Assembly (NCBI RefSeq): GCF_019933155.2
Contig: NZ_CP082944.1
Location: forward strand, 3,846,001-3,910,000
From: Metabacillus dongyingensis
GTDB lineage: Bacteria; Bacillota; Bacilli; Bacillales; Bacillaceae
Direction: 5' to 3'
Length of the DNA: 64,000 nt
The notes under the pieces: model-generated
What the model saw: the letters and a program-made list of their open reading frames with translations, nothing else
What the model was told of the DNA's origin: nothing
Database searches by the model: none
In this document: positions 28,095 through 37,889 of the stretch, in pieces
Layout of the letters: every line of letters begins with the position of its first letter
Numbering within the stretch: the first letter of the stretch is position 1
Position numbers and translations under genes: made by a program

Positions 28095-28194
28095 AAAAAT
28101 TGATTATATCTTATTTTTCGACAAATTTTTTAGATAATGTGTTAGGATGAAAACGGATACATTCCCTAACACTCATTCTTCAGGAGGATTTTTC

Positions 28195-29553
28195 ATGTCA
28201 AAATCATTGCCACCAAAAGAAACTTTAACTATAGGACTTATGCTCTTTGCCCTATTTTTCGGAGCAGGTAATTTAATCTTTCCACCCGGTTTGGGCCAGC
28301 AGGCTGGTGTAAACATGTGGGAAGCGATCATCGGTTTTCTGATTACCGGTGTTGGGCTCCCGCTTCTTGGGGTTGTCGCGATTAGCGTATCAGGCAGTGA
28401 TGTTCAATCTCTGGCAGGCAGGGTTCATCCCGTTTTTGGTTTAGTATTTACGTTTGTTTTATATCTAGCCATTGGTCCTGTCTTTGCCATTCCAAGAACG
28501 GGAACAGTCACATATGAAGTAGGTATATTACCTTTCTTGCCCGCTGCAGCTGCAGACAGCAGTTTGCCTTTGATGATATTCACTATTATCTTTTTTGGAA
28601 TTACGCTTTGGCTGTCGCTCAATCCAGCGAAGATTGTAGATACAGTCGGGAAACTGTTAACCCCAATCTTACTGATTGTACTTGCACTAATCTCAGTTAA
28701 GATGCTCATAACACCTATGGGAGAAATGCAGGCTCCTAAAGGAGAATATGCAGATGGTGCCTTTTTCAAGGGATTTTTAGAAGGATATTTGACAATGGAT
28801 ACTCTTGCAGCATTAGTTTTCAGTATTGTTGTCATAAATGCTGTTAAAGAACGAGGGATAACAGACCGTGCGGCCATTGCAAAAATTTGTATCAGATGCG
28901 GATTAATTGCAGCTGCGGGTCTTGCTGCTGTTTATATTTCCCTCGCGTATTTGGGGGCTACGAGCGTGAGCCAAATTGGTTATTTTGATAACGGCGGTGC
29001 TGTTTTGTCTGAATCAGTCAATATCCTATTTGGTTCACTGGGAAATGTGATCTTAAGCACCGCTATTACATTCGCTTGTCTGACAACAAGTATTGGCTTG
29101 GTTTCAGCGTGCGGCAAGTACTTTTCAATGGTCTTTCCAAGTGTTTCATATAAACTGATCATTACAGTTATTTGTTTATTCAGTACAATTGTTGCAAACG
29201 CGGGATTAACGAAGCTGATTGCTTTTTCTGTTCCAATTTTGATTGCTTTATATCCGCTTGCAATTGTTCTGATCATTCTTTCTTTTCTTCATAGTTATTT
29301 TAAAGGAGCACCTGAAGTTTACATCGGCAGTTTAATGCTGACAACAGTCATAAGCATTGCTGATGGATTAAAAGCTGGAGGTCTGCTCCCAGGCGCAATT
29401 GACGAGTGGCTGGTATCCACTATTCCGTTATTCGACTACGGCATTGGATTTTTAGTCCCTGCTATCATTGGCGGAGTAATTGGGCTAATCATATCCTCCA
29501 CCCGGACTAATCAGAAAAGCGGTGCAGCCTTTGCAAGCTCGCGAAGAAAATAG
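28195..29553 (+). CDS. braB: Branched-chain amino acid transporter BraB (BrnQ family)
   Basis: This is a sodium- or proton-coupled importer of leucine, isoleucine and valine with about 12 membrane helices. The BrnQ family opening GLMLFALFFGAGNLIFPP is intact. Length from ATG 28195 is 452 residues, and CAGGAGG precedes that ATG. A strong promoter with a CodY-like box lies upstream, fitting repression when branched-chain amino acids are plentiful. It diverges from nifZ and converges on ezrA. Confidence 0.95.
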   Translation: MSKSLPPKETLTIGLMLFALFFGAGNLIFPPGLGQQAGVNMWEAIIGFLITGVGLPLLGVVAISVSGSDVQSLAGRVHPVFGLVFTFVLYLAIGPVFAIPRTGTVTYEVGILPFLPAAAADSSLPLMIFTIIFFGITLWLSLNPAKIVDTVGKLLTPILLIVLALISVKMLITPMGEMQAPKGEYADGAFFKGFLEGYLTMDTLAALVFSIVVINAVKERGITDRAAIAKICIRCGLIAAAGLAAVYISLAYLGATSVSQIGYFDNGGAVLSESVNILFGSLGNVILSTAITFACLTTSIGLVSACGKYFSMVFPSVSYKLIITVICLFSTIVANAGLTKLIAFSVPILIALYPLAIVLIILSFLHSYFKGAPEVYIGSLMLTTVISIADGLKAGGLLPGAIDEWLVSTIPLFDYGIGFLVPAIIGGVIGLIISSTRTNQKSGAAFASSRRK

Positions 29554-29561
29554 AAATGGAT

Positions 29562-29599
29562 AAAAAAACTCCCGTACCAATTGGTACGGGAGTTTTTTT
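29562..29599. terminator. Bidirectional terminator between braB and ezrA
   Basis: A perfect palindrome ACTCCCGTACCAATTGGTAC continuing GGGAGT, flanked by A and T runs. Confidence 0.92.
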
Positions 29600-31301
29600 A
29601 TGAGGATGGTTTTGTGTCTTCATCAAGAATGATCTGAAGCTTTGAAAGTGAACCTGGCTCAACTTGTTCGAGAGCTGCGGCTGCTTTTTCAAGCGACTTG
29701 CTGTATTCATATTTCCGGAAATGAAGTTCGGCCTCTTTTAATTGATCAGCAACTGTTCCATTTCTTCTTCTGTATTTATTGCCATATTGAATGACTTTTT
29801 CAGCTAAATATACTTGTTCAATCATTTCCTCAGCCTGTTTGGAGAAAGTATCAATGTTCTTTGCAGCCTCATCAAGCATTGAATTAACCACAATCATATC
29901 CAATGGAATCTCTTCAAGCTTGCGTGAAACATGAGAAATCGATTGCTTTGCTTCCTGAAGCAGCTGCGCAAGACTCTCAGGCAGTCCAGGCACATTGCTT
30001 TTCTGGATTTTTCTGCTGGAGTCGTGAAGCTGCTTTCTTGCATCAGCCAATGCTTGTCTTGCTTCGCGTTCTTCCTTGCGGAGGGCCTGAAGCAGATCAC
30101 TGAAATCCTGATGCTCAGTTTTGACAGAAGCAATATGCTTCTCAAGTTCTTCTAGCTCTTCTTTTAAAATAGAATGGGCAAGCGGTTCTGTCTGCAGGTT
30201 ATTTTGAATATGCGAGAACTGCTTATTGAGAGAATTAATCTGTTTTTCCAGTTTTCTCTGTTTATCCAAATCAGCTTCAGAAATCTGATAGCTCTGTCTA
30301 ACAAGTTCTGCTTCTTCCTGCGTTTCTGTACGCTTAGTGAGAAGCTCTGAAATCTGCTGATCAATCTTGCTTGTTGCCGCTTGCACATAATGATGGGCAA
30401 GAACTTCTTTTTCCAGCAGATCATAGAATGTGTCAATTGCTTCCTGAATTTCTTCTAAGCTTTCTTTTACTTCAGCTGTATTAGTTTCAGCTAGGAGCTC
30501 CATATGCTCTTCAAGCTGCTTCGTCATTTTGAGAAGCTCTGTTTCAAACTGAATATGCTTTAAATGGAAGCCATTATCCAGCATTTCCTGATAGCCCTCA
30601 GCAAGCTCTGCAAGCTGATTCGGAATAACGGTGTGACACTCTGCCAAAAGTTTTGGTATGTCATCAATCTTAGAGAGCAGGATCAGAATCTCTTCTTTCT
30701 GAATGAGCAGAATCTCTCTTGCAGTCAAATAGTTGCCTGCCTCAGTTTCTGCTTCAAATTGTTTTAAAGATTCAACAATCTCACCTAGCATTTCATCAAG
30801 CTTTGCATGAGCTTTGCCAAACGTATGGCTGTGTGCAAGAAGCTTCTTTTTTGCTTTTTTCACATTTGCCCTTACGTCCTCTATCTCTGTGCTGTTCTTT
30901 TCTTCGCTTGTAATCAGCTCATTGATCTCAGATATGATGATTTCAATTGATTCATCAACAAGCTTCAGTGTTTTTTCGATGTGTTCCAAAACCTTTTTGG
31001 ATTTAGTAAAACGGTATTTATCAGCATAATCCTCTGCATCAAACAGAAGCTCCTCCACTTCAGGAAGCTGGGCAGTAATAATCTCATCCCATTCCTTCCT
31101 CCACCGTTCAAATAATTCTTCTGCTTGTCCTGTCATTTTCAAATCTTTGACTTTTGAAAGTTCATCTACAATCGACCGGTTCATAATCTCAATCTTCAAG
31201 GCTTCTAAACGATCTACTTCTTTGTATATGTTTCTTCTGATAACGTAGCCGACACTAAATAAAACCAGCAAAATGACAATAAGTCCAATAACGACTTCCA
31301 T
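29598..31301 (-). CDS. ezrA: Septation ring formation regulator EzrA
   Basis: EzrA restrains and positions FtsZ rings. The first residues form one membrane helix (VVIGLIVILLVLFSVGYVI), and the remaining roughly 540 residues are long charged coiled coils (for example SVQKRTETQEEAELVRQ-like heptads and LEELEKHIASVKTEH) on the cytoplasmic side, the EzrA plan. Length is 567, typical. ATG 31301 follows GAGGGGG; upstream residues of the frame are non-coding in character. It is alone between two terminators or promoters. Confidence 0.95.
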   Translation of the reverse strand: MEVVIGLIVILLVLFSVGYVIRRNIYKEVDRLEALKIEIMNRSIVDELSKVKDLKMTGQAEELFERWRKEWDEIITAQLPEVEELLFDAEDYADKYRFTKSKKVLEHIEKTLKLVDESIEIIISEINELITSEEKNSTEIEDVRANVKKAKKKLLAHSHTFGKAHAKLDEMLGEIVESLKQFEAETEAGNYLTAREILLIQKEEILILLSKIDDIPKLLAECHTVIPNQLAELAEGYQEMLDNGFHLKHIQFETELLKMTKQLEEHMELLAETNTAEVKESLEEIQEAIDTFYDLLEKEVLAHHYVQAATSKIDQQISELLTKRTETQEEAELVRQSYQISEADLDKQRKLEKQINSLNKQFSHIQNNLQTEPLAHSILKEELEELEKHIASVKTEHQDFSDLLQALRKEEREARQALADARKQLHDSSRKIQKSNVPGLPESLAQLLQEAKQSISHVSRKLEEIPLDMIVVNSMLDEAAKNIDTFSKQAEEMIEQVYLAEKVIQYGNKYRRRNGTVADQLKEAELHFRKYEYSKSLEKAAAALEQVEPGSLSKLQIILDEDTKPSS

Positions 31302-31529
31302 AATGAGCCCCCTCGTTGTGTTCCAGCAAATCGTCATAACAAGGTATAATATTTTTATATGAATGTAAGTAACGATTGTCGAATTCTTATGTAAAGTGTA
31401 TTTATTTGTGAATGATGTTATTTCATTGTATTTATGATACCATGTAAACGACAATTTTTGACCGATAATTTAAATTTTTTTACATAATTTATCGCCATAT
31501 TTCGAGGCTTTCGAGAGGTGTGACTAAGC

Positions 31530-32333
31530 ATGATAAAAAAAGACGGACATGTCCATACGCCATTTTGCCCACATGGTACAGCAGACAGTTTTGAAATGTA
31601 TATCGAAAAAGCTCTTAATATTGGATTGGAAGAAATAACATTTACTGAGCATGCTCCCCTGCCTGATGGTTTTTCCGACCCCGTTCCGGATTCAGACAGT
31701 GCAATGAGCAGGAGACTTTTAAATGACTATTTCTCACAACTGTTAACAGTAAAAGAAAAATACTCAAAAGATATTAAGGTTAACATTGGATTTGAAATTG
31801 ATTATATTGAGGGATTTGAACAAGAGACACAGGCATTTCTGGATGAATACAGCAAGTATGTTGATGATGCTGTGCTTTCGGTTCACTTTTTAAAAATAGG
31901 AGACCATTATTATTGCGTGGATTTTCATGAGAGTGCGTTTCCTCAGATGATTGAAGCTGCAGGAAGCTTGAAATCACTTCATAAAAAATATTATGAAACC
32001 CTGCTTGCCGCAGTAAAATCGAAGCTTGGTCCACATAAACCGAAAAGGCTTGGGCATCTCACTCTCATCAATAAATTTCAAAAGCGGTTTCCTTCAGATT
32101 TTGATTTAAAGAACATGCAATATGATTTGCTGCTTGCTATTAAAGAACAGAACATGGAGCTTGATTTTAATGTAGCAGGATTAAGGAAAGATTTATGCGG
32201 TGCCATTTATCTTGATCAGTGGATGATTAACGAGGCAAAAAAACAAAACATCCCTCTCATATACGGGTCTGACGCCCATAGTGCAAAGGATGTTGGTGCA
32301 CACTATTCCCTTTTTAAGGAGGCTCTTTTCTAA
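31530..32333 (+). CDS. hisJ: Histidinol-phosphatase HisJ (PHP family)
   Basis: It dephosphorylates histidinol phosphate in histidine synthesis. It has the PHP metal motif DGHVHTPFCPHG at the N-terminus, FTEHAPLP, the middle SVHFLKIGDHYYCVDF and the C-terminal YGSDAHSAKDVG. The 267 residues match the HisJ length. A second, distinct PHP protein lies at 42891. It diverges from ezrA as in B. subtilis (ytvP). Confidence 0.93.
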   Translation: MIKKDGHVHTPFCPHGTADSFEMYIEKALNIGLEEITFTEHAPLPDGFSDPVPDSDSAMSRRLLNDYFSQLLTVKEKYSKDIKVNIGFEIDYIEGFEQETQAFLDEYSKYVDDAVLSVHFLKIGDHYYCVDFHESAFPQMIEAAGSLKSLHKKYYETLLAAVKSKLGPHKPKRLGHLTLINKFQKRFPSDFDLKNMQYDLLLAIKEQNMELDFNVAGLRKDLCGAIYLDQWMINEAKKQNIPLIYGSDAHSAKDVGAHYSLFKEALF

Positions 32334-32369
32334 GATTCCTATGCAGAATGATTGGGGAGCCTGTATTTT

Positions 32370-33014
32370 TTAAACAATAGCTTCTTTCTGTGCAGGTTCG
32401 CACAGCAAATGATCGATCCATATTTCAATTTCGTGGAAGTATTGTTTTACGAAATAGGTTTCATGTGTTTGTATATAAAGCACTTCAGTCATATATTGAG
32501 TCTGAAGGTAGGGCATGTTCAGCAGGCTCTTTAGCTGCACTAAAATGTGCACCATTGGCGCTTTGCGGAAATAGCCGGTTTTAATGCCTTCTTCAAGAAT
32601 GGCTTTTAAAAAATACTTTTCCTTCGTCAGATACGTGGTCATGACTTCTCTTATTAAAGTTGAGTCCAGGGTAACTTCTCTAAGCACAAACCTCGCAAGT
32701 TGACGATTATAATGCTGGTAGTTTAAAATGTCCTGAATTAAGAGAAGAAGACAATTTTTCGGTGTTTCATGGCTCAGTCGAATATAGCCTTCTTCAATGA
32801 CAGAAAGGTATCCTTCATAATACTTGGAGACGAGGTACTCCAAGAGGCCGCCCTTTCCATTAAAATAGTAGGAGATGTGAGCAACATTAACATTTGCTTT
32901 TTTGGCGATTTCCCTGACAGAAGTCCCATTAAAGCCCTGTGTGTTGAATAATGCAATAGCTGCTTCAATGATCTTTTCTTTCGTTTGATTGGGGACGGTC
33001 GGCTGCATTGGCAT
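32370..33014 (-). CDS. yttP: TetR/AcrR-family regulator YttP
   Basis: The N-terminal HTH (IIEAAIALFNTQGFNGTS then IAKKANVNVAHISYYFNGKG) is a classic TetR domain. The C-terminal helices form the dimer and ligand part. Length is 214 from ATG 33014, preceded by AAAGGGG. Genes it controls are not apparent; the divergent ytsP is the nearest neighbour. The location between hisJ and ytsP equals that of B. subtilis yttP. Confidence 0.92.
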   Translation of the reverse strand: MPMQPTVPNQTKEKIIEAAIALFNTQGFNGTSVREIAKKANVNVAHISYYFNGKGGLLEYLVSKYYEGYLSVIEEGYIRLSHETPKNCLLLLIQDILNYQHYNRQLARFVLREVTLDSTLIREVMTTYLTKEKYFLKAILEEGIKTGYFRKAPMVHILVQLKSLLNMPYLQTQYMTEVLYIQTHETYFVKQYFHEIEIWIDHLLCEPAQKEAIV

Positions 33015-33144
33015 AAATCTCACCCCTTTCATCATTACTATGTTATTTCAAGGAAACAGGAGGTTTATCCTCTAATGTTTTCTCGACAAAGTTTGTCCGG
33101 CTCTTTATAAATTGCTGAAAAATACACAAAGGTGGGGAAGAACC

Positions 33145-33624
33145 ATGTTTCATGTCGAAAAGTACGGCGGCAAACAAGAAGAAAATTATCAGCTGCTTAT
33201 TAAACAGCTGAAGGCTCTTTTAGAAGGAGAAAGCGATCAAATCGCCAATTTATCAAACGCTTCTGCATTATTGAATCAATTTTTGCACGAAGTGAACTGG
33301 GTCGGATTCTATTTATATAAAGACAGCGAGCTTGTATTAGGGCCATTCCAGGGTCTTCCTGCATGTGTCAGAATCCCTATGGGCAGAGGAGTTTGCGGAA
33401 CAGCCGCAGCAAATCAAAAAACTGAGCGCATCGCAGACGTTCACTCTTTCCCGGGCCATATTGCATGTGATGCAGCATCACAGTCTGAAATCGTTATACC
33501 AATTGTAAAAGATGGGCAGCTGTTCGGTGTGCTTGATATCGACAGCCCTGTAAAAAACCGTTTCAGTGAACTGGATCAAGAATATTTAGAGAAATTTACA
33601 GCGGCACTGACTGATATTTTATAA
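33145..33624 (+). CDS. ytsP: Free methionine-R-sulfoxide reductase (GAF domain, YtsP)
   Basis: This is a single GAF domain of 159 residues that reduces free methionine-R-sulfoxide. Three cysteines characteristic of this family are present: one in LPACVRIPMG, one in RGVCGTAAANQ and one in HIACDAASQSE, with the WVGFYLY and VLDIDSP signatures. GTGGGGAAG precedes ATG 33145. It ends at a bidirectional terminator and faces the methionine lyase-type gene, giving a loose methionine theme. Confidence 0.9.
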   Translation: MFHVEKYGGKQEENYQLLIKQLKALLEGESDQIANLSNASALLNQFLHEVNWVGFYLYKDSELVLGPFQGLPACVRIPMGRGVCGTAAANQKTERIADVHSFPGHIACDAASQSEIVIPIVKDGQLFGVLDIDSPVKNRFSELDQEYLEKFTAALTDIL

Positions 33625-33631
33625 GAATCAC

Positions 33632-33663
33632 AAAACCGGAACCTTCAGGGTTCCGGTTTTTTA
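33632..33663. terminator. Bidirectional terminator
   Basis: AAAACCGGAACC and GGTTCCGGTTTT pair around a short loop. Confidence 0.9.
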
Positions 33664-34845
33664 TTTTCTCTCTAGTGCCTGTTCTAGATCTTCCCAAATG
33701 TCCTCGATGTTTTCAAGACCTACCGACAGCCGGACTAGATTATCTTCAATCCCCATTTGTTTTCTTTCATACTCTGGTATCACCGAATGTGTCATAGTTG
33801 CCGGGTGCTGAATCAAGGACTCTGCATCCCCAAGGCTAACGGCAATCTTTATCAGCTCCAGCGAGTTGATGAAAGCTTGAGTTCCTGCTTTATCATGGTT
33901 TTTAAGTGTAAAGGTAATGAGTCCGCCGCCTTTTTTCATTTGTTTCTCAGCAAGAGCAACCTGCTTCGGATCTCCCAAAAATGGATAGGCAACATGTTCA
34001 ACTGATGGATGAGCAAGGAGCCTTTCTGCAATTTTTCCCGCATTTTCACAGTGGCGATCCATTCGGACAGGCAGTGTCTTCAAACCTCTAAGCAAAAGCC
34101 AGGCATCAAATGGAGACATAATGGCGCCGATATCTTTTCTTTCTGTCATTGCAAGCTGGTGAATGTATTCTTTCTTTCCTGCAGCAAAACCTCCGATTAC
34201 ATCACCATGGCCGCTAATATATTTTGTTGCACTGTGCAGCACAATGTCGCAGCCGTGCAAAAGAGGCTGCTGAAGATATGGTGAACAAAACGTATTATCA
34301 ACTATTACTTTTAATTCGTGTGACTTTGCAGCAGCGGTAACTGTTTCCAGATCAATCAGCTGCATAGTAGGATTAATTGGCGTTTCAATATAAATGCATG
34401 AAGTCTCCGGTTTAATCGCAGCTTCTATTTCTTCTATACTGGTCAATTCTGAAAATGAATGCGTGACCCCGAATTTTTCTTCAAGCATTTTCAGCAATCC
34501 AAATGTGCATCCATAGATTCCTTTAGAGCAAAGAATATGGGAACCTGTTTTGACCATAGACATGAGAACAGCTGAAACAGCTCCCATACCGGATCCAAAA
34601 GCAAGTGCTGCTTCAGCCTCTTCAAGTGCTGCTATTTTCTGTTCGGCTAATTGTACGGTCGGATTTCCTAATCGAGAATAAATATGACCTTCTTCTTCTC
34701 CTGCGAAACGCTTTTCTCCAGTTTCAGCACGGTCAAATACGAATGTCGCTGTTTGATAAAGCGGAGGCGTTAAACTGTTATATGGGTCATTCATTTGTTT
34801 TTGTCCGTGAATAACCTTTGTTTCAAAGCTGAGTTCCTTCTTCAG
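33661..34845 (-). CDS. Methionine gamma-lyase / cystathionine gamma-synthase family PLP enzyme, CTG start
   Basis: A Cys/Met metabolism PLP enzyme of 394 residues, with the internal-aldimine lysine in HSATKYISGHGDVIGG and the binding stretch GSGMGAVSAVL. The sequence fits methionine gamma-lyase (methionine to methanethiol, 2-oxobutyrate and ammonia) best, but gamma-synthase or beta-lyase cannot be excluded. The family's conserved N-terminus FETKVIHGQ lies upstream of the first ATG (34794) and reads from CTG at 34845, which has GGGGGAGAGG just before it. No ATG, GTG or TTG occurs between this CTG and the upstream stop. It is monocistronic. Confidence 0.85.
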   Translation of the reverse strand: MKKELSFETKVIHGQKQMNDPYNSLTPPLYQTATFVFDRAETGEKRFAGEEEGHIYSRLGNPTVQLAEQKIAALEEAEAALAFGSGMGAVSAVLMSMVKTGSHILCSKGIYGCTFGLLKMLEEKFGVTHSFSELTSIEEIEAAIKPETSCIYIETPINPTMQLIDLETVTAAAKSHELKVIVDNTFCSPYLQQPLLHGCDIVLHSATKYISGHGDVIGGFAAGKKEYIHQLAMTERKDIGAIMSPFDAWLLLRGLKTLPVRMDRHCENAGKIAERLLAHPSVEHVAYPFLGDPKQVALAEKQMKKGGGLITFTLKNHDKAGTQAFINSLELIKIAVSLGDAESLIQHPATMTHSVIPEYERKQMGIEDNLVRLSVGLENIEDIWEDLEQALERK

Positions 34846-34923
34846 TGTCCTCTCCCCCTTCTCTTCCTACATTCAATATCATATGATAGTTCAATTAATT
34901 TTGAAAGCGCTTTCTTAACAAAA

Positions 34924-34955
34924 GAAAAAAAGATGGCATCCTAAATGACATCTTT
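34924..34955 (-). terminator. Terminator of dgcP
   Basis: AAGATGTCATTTAG and a complementary arm GGATGCCATCTT pair on the minus strand, then a T run. Confidence 0.75.
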
Positions 34956-34956
34956 C

Positions 34957-36747
34957 TTATTCAACCTCTATATCCTCTTGAAAAATGACACAGTTTTTGC
35001 CGCTTTCCTTCGCATTGTATAAACCTTTGTCTGCACGCATGATGATTCTTTTCAGGGTATCATGACGGCCTTCCCTCCAATGTGCGACTCCGCATGAAAC
35101 AGTAACTGTCGGAACTGTTTCTTTCCGCACTGAAGCTGCAAGGCTGTTCGCAAAAGTGATTCCTGCTGCAAGATCCCCCTGCGGCAAATAGACTGCAAGT
35201 TCTTCACCGCCCCATCTTGCACCAATATCGTATTCACCGATGCTGTTCTTCATAATCTTTGCGACTTGAATGAGAACTTCATCTCCAACTTGATGTCCAT
35301 AAGTATCATTAATTTGCTTAAAATTATCTATATCCATTAAGATAAACGTTCCCTGCCGGTCTTTTTCCAGGGAACTCTGCACTGACTCGTCCAAAAAGTT
35401 GCGGGAGTGTAACTTTGTTAAATGATCAGTTTTAACAAGCTGCTCAAGTTCCTCCCGAAGCATGGAATTCATCAGGGCCAGCGTAGAATGATGAATAAGC
35501 GATTGCAGCAGCTTAAACATCTCAAATGTAAAGAAATAAGAGTCAGAATGAAGAACAATGGCAAATCCTTTCAGCTGTTCGCTTTGAATCATCGGGATGG
35601 CAATGAGCGAGGAAAATTCTGAGCTTTCATTTACCCTTACTTCTCCCATAAACATACCTTCTAATTGCTGGCTAACTTTGCTATGAACTAAGTTAATATA
35701 AGGTTCTGATTCCCTTTTGTGAAAAAAAGGCGTACTGCCCGGCAAAATGCGCGGCTGTCTTTCCTCATTCATATAATAAAAGCCAACCTCTTCAGCAGAA
35801 AATGAACGCATAATCCGTTCTGACATGAAAGTCATCGTTTCAATTAACCGCAAGTTTTTATTCAGACGCTGAGAGGTTTCATTTATAAGCTGCAGGTCAG
35901 AAACAAGCTTTTTTGATTGTTCATAAAGCTTTGCGTTTTCAAGTGCATTGCCGGCAGCCTTTGCGAGAGATGTAATAATAAGCATGACATCACTGTTCAA
36001 ATCAGATTGATTTTGCTGTGTGACTTCTAAAACTCCATATACCCCCTGATTTCCTTTAAGCGGAGCATAAACTACAAGCTGATTTGAATGTTTGGAAAGC
36101 TCCCACTGTACATCCCCTGTCAAATAAGCCTCCATTGCTTTTTCATTTCCGTAATTCCCCTCATAATCCAAGCTTTTAATCAACAAATTTTGTTTATTTT
36201 CATTATCCTGTGATAGGAACAAATAAAAAAGATAAGCAGGAAACATCGTTTGAAGAGAAAAGATTAATTGATTCAAAACTTCGTCCTTGCTCATAGTGGA
36301 ATGAAGTTTTTCTGTCAGCTGATACAGTGATTTATGTTTTGCGTCGCTCTCCTTTTTATTAAACAGTCTGATAAAATAGGAAAGGAACTGATCACATTCT
36401 CTTTGAAGTTTCTCGTAGAACTCCTTACTGAATGCATTCTTTTCTTCTTTTACTACGATAAGAAATTCTCCTGGAATTAATAGTTCAACCTCATGATTAT
36501 GCATTTCCACTCGATTTTGCTGTTTAACAATTCGATTGAATTGATAAAAGCCGGCAGTTGCAGCCAGCAGAACAAACTTATGATTCTCATATTTAAAAAG
36601 CGCAGCATCCTTTGAATTCATTGCATTCTGCAGGGTGCTGACAAAATATTCTTCATGTGTTTTGCTGTTTTGCAGGCTTTCGCTGCTGATATAATCAAAG
36701 AAAAGACTCTTAATAGACATTAACGTATACTCAGTTAGGTGTGTCAC
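34957..36747 (-). CDS. dgcP: Diguanylate cyclase DgcP (GAF and GGDEF domains)
   Basis: It makes cyclic di-GMP. The N-terminal roughly 430 residues hold GAF-like sensor regions with a helical linker near residues 270-320. The C-terminal GGDEF domain reads DHLTKLHSRNF, FILMDIDNFKQINDTYGH and the active site ARWGGEELAVYL. The inhibitory I-site RxxD expected five residues before GGEEL is GEYD, so product inhibition is probably lost. GTG 36747 follows GGGGG six bases upstream. Its place next to rpsD matches B. subtilis dgcP (ytrP). Confidence 0.9.
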   Translation of the reverse strand: MTHLTEYTLMSIKSLFFDYISSESLQNSKTHEEYFVSTLQNAMNSKDAALFKYENHKFVLLAATAGFYQFNRIVKQQNRVEMHNHEVELLIPGEFLIVVKEEKNAFSKEFYEKLQRECDQFLSYFIRLFNKKESDAKHKSLYQLTEKLHSTMSKDEVLNQLIFSLQTMFPAYLFYLFLSQDNENKQNLLIKSLDYEGNYGNEKAMEAYLTGDVQWELSKHSNQLVVYAPLKGNQGVYGVLEVTQQNQSDLNSDVMLIITSLAKAAGNALENAKLYEQSKKLVSDLQLINETSQRLNKNLRLIETMTFMSERIMRSFSAEEVGFYYMNEERQPRILPGSTPFFHKRESEPYINLVHSKVSQQLEGMFMGEVRVNESSEFSSLIAIPMIQSEQLKGFAIVLHSDSYFFTFEMFKLLQSLIHHSTLALMNSMLREELEQLVKTDHLTKLHSRNFLDESVQSSLEKDRQGTFILMDIDNFKQINDTYGHQVGDEVLIQVAKIMKNSIGEYDIGARWGGEELAVYLPQGDLAAGITFANSLAASVRKETVPTVTVSCGVAHWREGRHDTLKRIIMRADKGLYNAKESGKNCVIFQEDIEVE

Positions 36748-36870
36748 AAAAATCCCCCGTATTGTCGAATCCTGCACTATTTATTTCAGTATAGCATAGA
36801 ATATTTTCCAATTTATCTATTTAATGTTTTTTTCAAAAGATTCATTCCTGGACCTTTTTCAAATGTTTCC

Positions 36871-36899
36871 TTGACTTTATATTATTAAAATCATATAAT
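36871..36899 (+). promoter_or_regulatory. rpsD promoter
   Basis: TTGACT (36871-36876), 17 bases, TATAAT (36894-36899): a strong sigma-A promoter. Confidence 0.85.
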
Positions 36900-36905
36900 G
36901 TTCGT

Positions 36906-37095
36906 TGTGTAAAATAAATATTCGCAGCCTATTGATACCACTGCTGTGATTTCATTTTGTTCCTCCATTGTGAGGTGTATCGTGTAACTCTCTGCTGCTG
37001 GAGCGAGGATATATGAAAACAAAATGTGCATGTCAGTTTAGGGTCAGTCTGTTTTTATTTTATGCCAAATAAAAACATGTAAGGAGGAGACATAT
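36906..37095 (+). ncRNA. rpsD leader, probable S4 autoregulatory RNA
   Basis: About 190 bases of structured leader separate the promoter from rpsD. It is G/U-rich and has several self-complementary parts (for example GTTCCTCCATTGTGAGG and the CTGCTGCTGGAGC segment). S4 represses its own gene through such a leader in B. subtilis. Homology here is inferred from position and not tested by covariance. Confidence 0.55.
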
Positions 37096-37698
37096 ATGTC
37101 TCGTTATACAGGTCCAAGTTGGAAACTTTCCCGTCGTTTGGGAATTTCATTAAGCGGAACAGGTAAAGAATTAGAAAAGCGTCCATTCGCGCCAGGTCAG
37201 CACGGCCCGACTCAACGCAAAAAATTATCTGAGTACGGCTTACAATTACAGGAAAAACAAAAGCTTCGCCACATGTTCGGTGTGAACGAGCGTCAATTCC
37301 GCAACACATTTGACAAAGCTGCTAAAATGACTGGTAAACACGGTGAAAACTTCATGATTCTTCTTGAATCTCGTTTAGACAACGTTGTATATCGTCTTGG
37401 TTTAGCTCGCACTCGCCGTCAGGCACGTCAAATCGTTAACCATGGTCACATCATGGTTGATGGAAGCCGTGTAGACATTCCATCATTCCAAGTGAAACCA
37501 GGTCAAACAATCACTTTACGTGAAAAATCACGTAACCTTGACATCGTTAAAGAATCAATCGAAGTAAGTAACTTCGTTCCTGAATTCTTAACTTTCGATG
37601 CTGACAAATTAGAAGGTACTTTCACTCGCTTACCTGAGCGTTCTGAATTGCCGGCTGAAATTAACGAAGCTCTTATCGTTGAGTTCTACTCACGTTAA
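37096..37698 (+). CDS. rpsD: 30S ribosomal protein S4
   Basis: This primary 16S rRNA-binding protein nucleates assembly of the 30S body. It runs 200 residues, begins [15 protein letters not shown] and carries the S4 RNA-binding domain [18 protein letters not shown]. It has no N-terminal zinc-binding cysteines, so it is the zinc-independent form. AAGGAGGAG precedes the ATG. Strongly biased codons fit high expression. It marks the left border of the accessory block. Confidence 0.99.
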   Translation: MSRYTGPSWKLSRRLGISLSGTGKELEKRPFAPGQHGPTQRKKLSEYGLQLQEKQKLRHMFGVNERQFRNTFDKAAKMTGKHGENFMILLESRLDNVVYRLGLARTRRQARQIVNHGHIMVDGSRVDIPSFQVKPGQTITLREKSRNLDIVKESIEVSNFVPEFLTFDADKLEGTFTRLPERSELPAEINEALIVEFYSR

Positions 37699-37726
37699 GT
37701 AAAGCGGATCGTAAACAGCATTTATC

Positions 37727-37770
37727 AAAACCCTAGAAACGTTAATATAACGTACTTTCTAGGGTTTTTT
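37727..37770 (+). terminator. Terminator of rpsD
   Basis: AAACCCTAGAAA pairs with TTTCTAGGGTTT around an inner CGTTA/AACG hairpin, then a T run. Confidence 0.9.
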
Positions 37771-37889
37771 GTGTTTTTATTTGTCTATTAGGAATGAAAA
37801 AAGGACCTTCGATTAGAAGAACCCTTTTGCTTATTCAGCTAAAAATTTTTATTTCCCTGATGAACCCATTTATGAAATGGCTATATTTG

